Below are positions 57,361-64,000 of a stretch of 64,000 bases of DNA, in pieces. A program made the translations under genes and the position numbers. Location of the stretch: positions 1-64,000 of the forward strand of contig CAJNDS010000338.1 in assembly GCA_905221605.1 (NCBI GenBank), written 5' to 3'. Below the pieces are notes generated by a model, which was not told the DNA's origin, did not search any database, and saw only the letters and a list, made by a program, of their open reading frames with translations. This DNA is from Symbiodinium natans. Taxonomy: Eukaryota; Sar; Dinophyceae; Suessiales; Symbiodiniaceae. Position 1 is the stretch's first letter; each line of letters begins with the position of its first letter.

Positions 57361-57860
57361 GGGTTTAGGGTTGTGCGTGTGAGGCAGTTGAGGTGGGTTG
57401 AGGGTTTACGGTGTAGGGTGATTCAAGGCTTGGGCTTCGGGTGTGGTTCAGGGCTTGAGGTCTTGAGGAGTTTATTTAGACAACAAGTGTTACTCTTAGT
57501 GAAAGGTAGTAAAATCGTTCTTGTAAAGAGAGTGAAGGCATACGGGTTGGACACTGGAACTAACATAAATGAGTTGCTATATCATCCTGTGGGATGCGGG
57601 GTTGGACGAGGAGTTGGACGTGGGGGTTGGTTTTGGAGTCGGTCTTACTGTTGGGCGTGGTGTTGGGTGTGGAATCCCAGAACCGTACGGCCTCTAAGCC
57701 CCTCAGAGACTATCCCTTCAGAAATCCAAAGTCCTTAGATCCTTGTTGCAAACGACTCTGCGGTTCCTTGAGTAAGTACAACTCCACACACTACGCCCCC
57801 CAAGCGCCAAAACCCTAACCCAAGACTTGGAGGACCCTTAACCCTAAACCCCAATCCTGA
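57361..57860. other. Unique sequence, no supported gene
   Basis: A 126-codon frame is open from 57,358 but starts in repeat-derived text. GGTTGGACGAGGAGTTGGAC-type short repeats near 57,600-57,670. No motif. Confidence 0.3.
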
Positions 57861-57867
57861 ACCCTCA

Positions 57868-57930
57868 AGCCCTAAACCCTAAACCCTAAACCCTAAACCC
57901 TAAACCCTAAACCCTAAACCCTAAACCTAA
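57868..57930 (-). repeat. CCCTAAA array
   Basis: About nine units. A GC-rich 85-bp island (57,935-58,020) and an opposite TTTAGGG array (58,031-58,175) follow. Confidence 0.9.
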
Positions 57931-58175
57931 ACCCCCTCCCCCTTCAAGGCCCAGCCCCAGGTCCCAGGCCCCTGGTCTCCGCCGGCGCCCTCGTGGCCGC
58001 CCTGGCAGCGAGGTCCCTATAAACCCCGCGTTTAGGGTTTAGGGTTTAGAGTTTAGGGTATAGGGTGTAGGGTTTAGGGTTTAGGGTTCAGGGTTTAGGG
58101 TTTGGGGAGTTTGGAGTTTAGGGTTTAGGGTTTTAGGGCGGGGTTTAGGGTTTCGGGTTTAGGGTTTGGGGCCCT

Positions 58176-58959
58176 AAATGCTTTTGATACATCATTGAAC
58201 TGAAAACTCCCTACAAGGCCCCCTGAGGAGCCGAGACGATTGCCTTCACAATCCCTAGATAAGTAGAGTTACAGGCTAGCCAGACAAAACGCCCCTTCCA
58301 ATGAAACTAGAGCCCCTCCCTGTGCAAAGGTCATCTGCTCGCGAGTGTTCAGAGTCTTCCGGACCAACGAGAGTCCCACTCCTACTATGGGCCCTCAGTG
58401 CCCTAAACCCTAAACCCAAAACCCTAAACCCAAAAAACCAGAACTCTAAACCCTACGCCCTAAACATCTCAACTCCAAAACCCTAAAACCCCCCCCCCCG
58501 GACCGCCAACCGCAGGAGGCACCAGAAGCCAGGACGCCTGCGCGGGATGTTGAAGGCTATGTCGGGTTAGGGGTTCAGGATTTTGGGGGCTCCGGGATTT
58601 AAAGCCACAGGTTTGTGCCACAGTGTGCTGTTTGCGTGGGTAGCCGAGCTCTGAACCCAAAGCCTTAGAGTCTCAAAATCCTCAGCCCTAAACCGCCAAC
58701 CCCTATACCCCTAACCCTAAACCCTAAACTCTCAACCTTGCACCTCTCTATACCCCGACGAAATTTTTGAAACCCCAAAGCCCAAAAGCATTGTCCCGGG
58801 CTCCCCTAAGGTTGGGGGCTAGGCTCAAGGTTTAGGGGTTTAGGGGTTTAGGGGTTTTAGAGGGGTTTAGGGGTTTGGGGGTTTGGGGGGTTTGGGGGGT
58901 TTGGGGGGTTTAGGGGTTTAGGCGTTCAGGGGTGTAGGGTTAAAGTCGGCATTCGAGGT
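58176..58959. other. Unique sequence with short telomere-like pieces
   Basis: No exon with support. A GGTTTAGGG/GGTTTGGGG variant tract lies at 58,828-58,935. Confidence 0.4.
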
Positions 58960-58962
58960 CAT

Positions 58963-59041
58963 CTGACTGCTGTCAGCACGCCTTCGGACTGCGATGGGGA
59001 CCTTGCGCGCAGTTATGGTGTGGAACATGAAGCCCTTGGTG
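58963..59041 (+). CDS. Possible exon
   Basis: Reads LLSARLRTAMGTLRAVMVWN, MKPLVT immediately before a CCCTAAA array. Boundaries are uncertain. Confidence 0.35.
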
Positions 59042-59331
59042 ACCCTAAACCCTAAACCCTAAACCCTAAACCCTAAACCCTAAACCCTAAACCCTAAACC
59101 CTAAACCCTAAACCCTAAACCCTAAACCCTAAAACCAAAACCCTAAACCCTAAACCCTAAACCCTAAACCCTAAACCCTAAACCCTAAACCCTAAACCCT
59201 TAAACCTAAACCCTAAACCCTAAACCCTAAACCCTAAACCCTAAACCCTAAACCCTAAACCCTAAACCCTAAACCCTAAACCCTAAACCCTAAACCCTAA
59301 ACTCTAAACCCTAAACCCTAAACCCTAAACC
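59042..59331 (-). repeat. Longest CCCTAAA array of the window
   Basis: About 41 units over about 290 bp with only a few variant units. Confidence 0.97.
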
Positions 59332-59612
59332 GTTTCGAACCGACTTCGTTCGGCCGGCCGAGCGCCACAGGCAGCCGGCTCACGGCACTCTTAGGGTTTA
59401 GGGTTTAGGGTTTAGGGTTTAGGGTTTAGAGGCACTGCGTGCTGCAAGAGTTGGCAGAGGGGAAGGTGGGGCGCACGTGAGATGCATTTCTTCCAATGCT
59501 GCAACCCGCTCTTAAATTTCAGAAGTGGCAGTGCCTTTCAGAAGCCTACACCCACAATACCCCCAAAGCCTGAGCCTTAAGCCCTTTGCAGATTTCGTAC
59601 TCAAAAACCATC
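59332..59612. other. Unique islands around a TTTAGGG tract
   Basis: GC-rich island 59,332-59,390, TTTAGGG 59,391-59,428 in opposite orientation to the preceding array, then unique sequence. No clear exon. Confidence 0.4.
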
Positions 59613-59660
59613 CCGAAACCCCTAAACCCTAAACCCTAAACCCTAAACCCTAAACCCTAA

Positions 59661-59745
59661 AGCCCCTGAGCCGGCAAAGCCGGCTCGAAGCGGAGGCCGT
59701 GGAGACTGCCGAGGCGGAGACCTCCATTCAGGCCTCCCGGTTGCC
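59661..59745 (+). CDS. Likely exon
   Basis: Reads KPLSRQSRLEAEAVETAEAE, TSIQASRLP between two CCCTAAA arrays. Charged, helical. Boundaries are not fixed. Confidence 0.45.
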
Positions 59746-59925
59746 CTAAACCCTAAACCCTAAACCCTAAACCCTAAACCCTAAACCCTAAACCCTAAAC
59801 CCTAAACCCTAAACCCTAAACCCTAAACCCTAAACCCTAAACCAGAAACCCTAAACCCTAAACCCTAAACCCTAAACCCGAAACCCGAAACCCGAAACCC
59901 TAAACCCCAAACCCTAAACCCTAAA
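59746..59925 (-). repeat. CCCTAAA array
   Basis: About 25 units with a CCCGAAA run near the right end. Confidence 0.95.
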
Positions 59926-60350
59926 CCGAAGCCCCGACCCAGGGTGGGGGGGTTTTGAGGGTTTGAGGATTTGGGGTTGAGGGCCCTAAGCCTTCACCCT
60001 AAACCTTAAACCCTAGTGTTTATGGTTTAGAGTTTGGGGTTTAGGGTTTAGGGTTTAAAGGGTTTATGGTCTGGGGTTAGGGCTTAGGGTTCAAAAACCC
60101 CTAGAAACTCTCCCCAAGGCCCCCAAGCGCCAAAACCAACTCCCCAAACTCCCAAACTCGAGGTTTAGGGTTTAGGGCGTCTAAGTGAAACTCCGGGTTG
60201 CAATTTAGGGTTTAGGGTTTAGGGTTTGGGGCATAGGGTTTGCGTGGCTTCAAAGACATACTTTTCACCACACATGAGCCTTCAGGCGCGCCCCAATCCC
60301 GAGCCCTAATCCCGCAAAGCCCAAACCCCAAACCCGCAGACCCTAAACTT
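59926..60350. other. Degenerate telomere-like and unique sequence
   Basis: TTTAGGG pieces at 60,035-60,055 and 60,160-60,240; no exon. Confidence 0.4.
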
Positions 60351-60471
60351 CCCAAACCCTAAACCCTAAACCTTAAACCCCAAGCCCTAAACCCCAAGCC
60401 CTAAACCCTAAACCCTAAACCCTAAACCCCTAAACCCCTAAACCCTAAACCCTAAACCCCAAAAGCACACC

Positions 60472-60560
60472 AAGGTCGCCCCTTCGTCCAGTCTCGCGAC
60501 GACGCGGCCGCGGACCGCGGCGGAAGTCTTCGAGGCCCTGGCACCTCCAACAGGGTTGGG
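60472..60560 (+). CDS. Possible exon
   Basis: Best frame reads HTKVAPSSSLATTRPRTAAE, VFEALAPPTG, GC-rich, between CCCTAAA arrays (60,352-60,460 and 60,569-60,642). Confidence 0.4.
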
Positions 60561-60645
60561 GCTGAGGGCCTAAACCCTAAACCCTAAACCCTAAACCCTA
60601 AACCCTAAACCCTAAACCCTAAACCCTAAACCCTAAACCCTAAAC

Positions 60646-60732
60646 TCGCCATAGCCCATCAGCTTCACCCTGGTCCTCAGGCAGGGGATCTCGAGAAGCT
60701 CCAGCTTGGGGAGCCGGGCGAGTCCAAGGTTT
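60646..60732 (+). CDS. Likely exon
   Basis: Reads AIAHQLHPGPQAGDLEKLQL, GEPGESKVYR. CCCTAAA precedes and a TTTAGGG array (60,751-60,820) follows. Confidence 0.45.
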
Positions 60733-60750
60733 ACAGGCCGCCTCATTAGT

Positions 60751-61150
60751 TTGGGCTTTAGGGTTTAGGGTTTAGGGTTTAGGGTTTAGGGTTTAGGGTT
60801 TAGGGTTTAGGGTTTAGGGTGTGGGGTTTCGGGTTTCGGGTTTGGGGTTAGTAAGGGTTTAGGGTTTAGGGGGTTTTGGAACTTAGGGTTTAGGCGGTTT
60901 TGGGATTCAGGGTGCAGGGTTTCGGGTCTTGGGTTTAGGGTTTTTGGAGGTTTTGGGGTTTGGGTTCCGGGCGCTTTGGGGCTTAGGGTTTGAGGTTTGG
61001 GGGGGTTTTGCGGTTTGGGGTTTCGGGTCGGAGGTGCACATGACAACGGGGGCTTAGGGACGTACAGGGACGGTTTGGGGGCTCGGGCGGGTGTAGGCTT
61101 GGGGCTTTCGCAGGTTTAGCGTTTGGGGTTGGGGGTCAGGGTTCACCTAG
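60751..61150 (+). repeat. TTTAGGG array decaying into G-rich variants
   Basis: Perfect units to 60,820, then TTTCGGG, TTTGGGG and TTTTGGGG variants. Confidence 0.85.
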
Positions 61151-61324
61151 ACTAGTTTCTCTTTTTGAGCCACGTTTACTGAAGGCATAACTACAATTCG
61201 GGTTTAGGGTTCCTTAGGGCTGTTTTTCCCCACCCGACAAGTGCGGTAGTTAGATTTTGAGAACGAAGTGGCACGCATCAATTGACGCGATGCAGTCAGG
61301 ACAGTACAATCACAGCAGGTAGGA

Positions 61325-61556
61325 CAGGGAGGCTCAGGCGGGCAACTGTACCGAAATGTCGCCACAAGACGCAGGCCAGGTTCAGGCGGGCAACTGTACC
61401 GAAACGTCGCCACATTAAGCAGGCCAGGGAGGCTCAGGCGGGCAACTGAGCAGGCTGGGGAGGCTGAGGTGGGCAACGGTACCGAAATGTCGCCTTACTA
61501 AGCAAGCCAGGGAGGCTCGGGCAACTGTACCGAAATGATGCCATACTAAGCAGGCC
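61325..61556 (+). repeat. ~50-bp minisatellite
   Basis: Five imperfect units containing AGGCTCAGGCGGGCAACTGT, then ACCGAAATGTCGCCA and AGCAGGCCAGGG, starting at about 61,330, 61,381, 61,430, 61,459 and 61,511. Confidence 0.85.
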
Positions 61557-61980
61557 GAACTGTTCTGAATGAGATGAGACAGCCGCGCGGATCAGGACGG
61601 ATGAGATGAGCTGTGCCATCCAGATGCTCAGTTCTGGAGCGTCCGATCTGGCTGAGTTGCAGCAGACCCAGGGCGGTGGCCAGAGCCAGGGCAGCGAGCG
61701 AACGGCAGTCCCGAAAAAAATGAAGGAAGTCCCGCTGGAGGTTGTCAAGCTGTCGCCTCATAGATCCCAGTGAAGATGAGAGTGCTACAATACGAAGAGT
61801 GCGGGAATCGTGACCTGATCATACCGGGGGTTGGATCTAGATCAGGGTCTCCGTGTCGTCATGCACGCCCTCAAGGTTTCCTCGCGCCCAAGAGGCCCCC
61901 CCAAGCTTGTGGAGTTGACGTTTGAAGGACAGGGTGGGGATTTGATATTTTTTTCCATGGGGCACTCTTAAATTCTTTCT
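61557..61980. other. Unique sequence, coding uncertain
   Basis: Both strands are open. The - strand reads MRRQLDNLQRDFLHFFRDCR (from 61,761) and the + strand reads ASDLAELQQTQGGGQSQGSE (about 61,640-61,700). Neither has splice or motif support. Confidence 0.25.
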
Positions 61981-61983
61981 CTT

Positions 61984-62290
61984 CCCTAAACCCTGAACCC
62001 TGAACTCTGAACCCTGAACCCTGAACCCTGAACCCTGAACCCTAAACCCTAAACCCTAAACCCTACACTCCAGACGCCAAACCCTGCACTCCGAGTCTCT
62101 GCACCGAAAGGCGCAGCCCGAAAACCTCAACCTGAACCCTAAACCCTAAACCCTAAACCCTAAACCCCAAACCCCAAACCCTAAACCCTAAACCCTAAAC
62201 CCTAAACCCTAAACCCTAAACCCCAAACCCTAAACCCCAAACCCCAAAACCTTAAACCCTAAACCCCAAAGCCTAAACCCTAAACCCCTG
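61984..62290 (-). repeat. CCCTGAA, CCCTAAA and CCCCAAA arrays
   Basis: A homogenised CCCTGAA block (61,985-62,042) is followed by CCCTAAA and CCCCAAA-containing blocks. Confidence 0.9.
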
Positions 62291-62354
62291 GAGGCTCGGC
62301 AGAGCCGACGCCAGAGTTGTAAGCGCAGCCGCAGAGGAAGCGGCTGCTTCTGAG

Positions 62355-63020
62355 ACTTCGGGTTGAGGGTTTCGAGTTTGGAGGTTTGGGGGTTTAGGGT
62401 TTCGGGTTTGGGGTTTTGGGGGTTTAGGGTTTCGGGTTTAGGGTTTAGGGTTTCGTTTTTTTTTTTTTTGTTTCGGGTTTCGGGTTTCATGTTTGGGGAT
62501 CTAGGGTTTCGGGTTTGGGGTTTGGGGGTTTAGGGGTTTAGGGTTGAGGGGTTCAGGGTTTAGGGGATTCAGGGTGGATTTCGGGCCTAGGGTCTCGGGT
62601 TTGGGCGGTTCTAGTTTAGGGTTTAGGGTTTCCCGGTTTGGGGGCTTAGGGATTCAGGGTATAGGTTTAGGGTTCATACGGTTTCGGGTTTAGGGGGTTA
62701 AAGGGGTTCGGGTTTAGGGTTTGTGTTTTTGGGGGTTTTGGGGTTGAAGGTTCGGGTTTGGGGTTTAGGGTTTGGGGTCACGAGGTTGAAGGTTTGCCGC
62801 GTAGGGTCTAGGGTTTAGGGTTTAGGGTTTAGGGTTCAGGGTTTAGGGTTTAGGGTTTAGGGCTTCGGGCTTAGGGATAATTCTTGTGGGGGTTCAGGGC
62901 TTAGGGTTTGGGTTTTGTTTTTGGCATGCGGAGGCTTTCTCAAAAACCCGAAGCCTTTAGGGGTTAGGGTTTAGGGTTTAGGGTTTAGGGTTTAGGGTTT
63001 AGGGTTTAGGGTTTAGGGTA
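62355..63020 (+). repeat. TTTCGGG/TTTAGGG variant region
   Basis: TTTCGGG, TTTGGGG and TTTAGGG variants with T and G runs; perfect TTTAGGG at 62,812-62,865 and 62,960-63,019. No gene. Confidence 0.85.
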
Positions 63021-63480
63021 CTGCGTCCTGCAAACTAGAGAACTGAAGCCCAGAATTTGGCTTTCAAGGCCTCTGAGTGGTTAAAGCCTAGACTCTAACC
63101 ACCCTTGGCCTAAACTTAAATGGGGGTTTCCGAAAATAGGGTACCCTTTGGGGGGTTGAGGGCTTAGGCTTTAGGGTTTGGGTTCCTCTCAGAAGGATCA
63201 TTTTGGGAGTGTTTTTGGCGTTATTTTCGGAAATATCCATACACGGGTAGGGTCTCTGTTACCGTTGTTGGTGCGTGTATATGGGCAACAGAAACCCGAA
63301 AACCCTAAACCCTACCTCAGCCCTGTCTCAAACCTAAGCCCCAAACTTCAAGCTTCAAACGTGCCTCAGCGTTCACGACCCATCTCCCAAGCAGAAAATG
63401 ACACCTAACTTGAAGGTTCGGTATACGGACCAGGGTTTTCGGGGCGCTAGTTGGTTATAGGTAGAGCAAAAATTGGGGTC
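63021..63480. other. Unique sequence, no supported gene
   Basis: A 76-codon frame is open from 63,178 but without motif or splice evidence. 63,408 begins with AACTTGAAGGTTCGG, similar to the ACTTGGAGGTTCATGG foldback ends, answered by CCATGAACCCCCAAGTATGG at 63,602. Confidence 0.3.
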
Positions 63481-63619
63481 ATGAGTCCCTAAACCCTAAG
63501 CCCTAAACCCAAAACCCTAAACCCTAAACCCTAAACACCAAACCCTAAACCCGAAACCCTAAACCCTACACCCTCAACCCTACTTAGGGTCATAAGGTAC
63601 CCATGAACCCCCAAGTATG

Positions 63620-63718
63620 GGACCATGGAGGAGCTGGGCCTCTGCGTCAAGCAGGAGGGCAATCGTAGAGACCTAGTCGCGATGCGCTCAGGTGCTGTGG
63701 TGTCGGAAGGGAAAGCGT
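63620..63718 (+). CDS. Likely exon
   Basis: Reads TMEELGLCVKQEGNRRDLVA, MRSGAVVSEGKAL. It is directly followed by TTTAGGG units from 63,722. Confidence 0.45.
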
Positions 63719-63721
63719 TGG

Positions 63722-63812
63722 GGTTTAGGGTTTAGGGTTTAGGGTTTAGGGTTTAGGGTTTAGGGTTTAGGGTTTAGGGTTTAGGGTTTAGGGTTTAGGG
63801 TTAGGGTTTAGG
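63722..63812 (+). repeat. TTTAGGG array
   Basis: About 13 units. 63,813-63,973 is unique with no gene, and CCCTAAA units resume at the window end. Confidence 0.95.
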
Positions 63813-64000
63813 GGGTAGTGTTTTTTGGCTGAAGGGGAGGAGCCTCATGGGTAAACTGAACCCTAAACCGATAAGTAGGGCTCGAAGTGTCTACTGAGAG
63901 GCCACGTTCACGCGGCTGTGGTTTCCGTAGTCTTCGTAGCACTAACTTTGCGGCTGCCATGCAGCAGTGTTTTGCCCTAAACCCTAAACCCTAAGCCCTG

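Noticed and set aside
57358-57738. 126-codon frame
   Set aside because: It begins in repeat-derived text, has no motif or splice boundary, and includes low-complexity Gly/Trp/Val text.
63722-64000. A chromosome end (true telomere)
   Set aside because: Arrays are short, change orientation many times and are separated by exons. Neither window edge is a terminal array.

Overview
The window looks like nuclear DNA of a dinoflagellate, most likely a Symbiodiniaceae-type alga. Three things in the sequence support this. First, plant-type telomere repeats (TTTAGGG on the + strand, CCCTAAA when inverted) are scattered through 20-64 kb. Second, short exons can be joined in frame only by using GC-AG and GA-AG introns as well as GT-AG, nearly always with a G after the acceptor (AG|G); this splice usage is known from dinoflagellates. 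Third, nearly every convincing coding segment lies on the + strand. No search could be run, so species and gene names are left open.

Region 1 (1 to about 18.3 kb) has no telomere repeats. It is packed with long + strand reading frames that abut or overlap in different frames: two tandem DWPVGT proteins (0.1-2.6 kb), a small acidic-tailed protein (4 kb), an alpha/beta-hydrolase-like protein (4.9-5.7 kb), a proline-rich protein (6.3-7.3 kb), a long frame with a GFSAG serine-hydrolase elbow continued by a frame break (7.1-9.9 kb), two small frames, an SF1 (UPF1-like) helicase (10.6-13.1 kb), a proline-rich frame and a 606-residue protein (13.8-15.6 kb). From 15.6 to 18.3 kb lie decayed duplicates of the 5-kb hydrolase and of the end of the 9.8-kb frame. 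The region could be a multi-ORF mobile or viral-like insertion, or a retroposed gene cluster now decaying.

Region 2 (18.3-24.2 kb) is a transition. It has an imperfect direct repeat, the first TTTAGGG array at 19,968, and a GH18 (chitinase-type) gene in at least seven exons from 20,267 to about 24,170. Four of its introns contain TTTAGGG or CCCTAAA tracts.

Region 3 (24.2-29 kb) holds trinucleotide repeats and a 2.3-kb composite repeat block (25,972-28,300) bounded by imperfect inverted ends. The block contains an AT-rich microsatellite, a CTCGAG-rich foldback and a roughly 90-bp satellite.

Region 4 (29-64 kb) is a mosaic of telomere-like arrays in both orientations, small foldback/MITE-like elements, and unique islands of 30-250 bp. 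Many islands are exons. From about 29.1 to 41.5 kb about 20 of them assemble, mostly phase by phase, into one multi-pass membrane protein of a family I recognise from dinoflagellate protein predictions but cannot name. Further islands to 63.7 kb look like more exons of this or neighbouring genes. At four places a telomere-like tract is flanked by a direct duplication of unique or exon-boundary sequence, which suggests the tracts entered by break repair or an insertion-like event.
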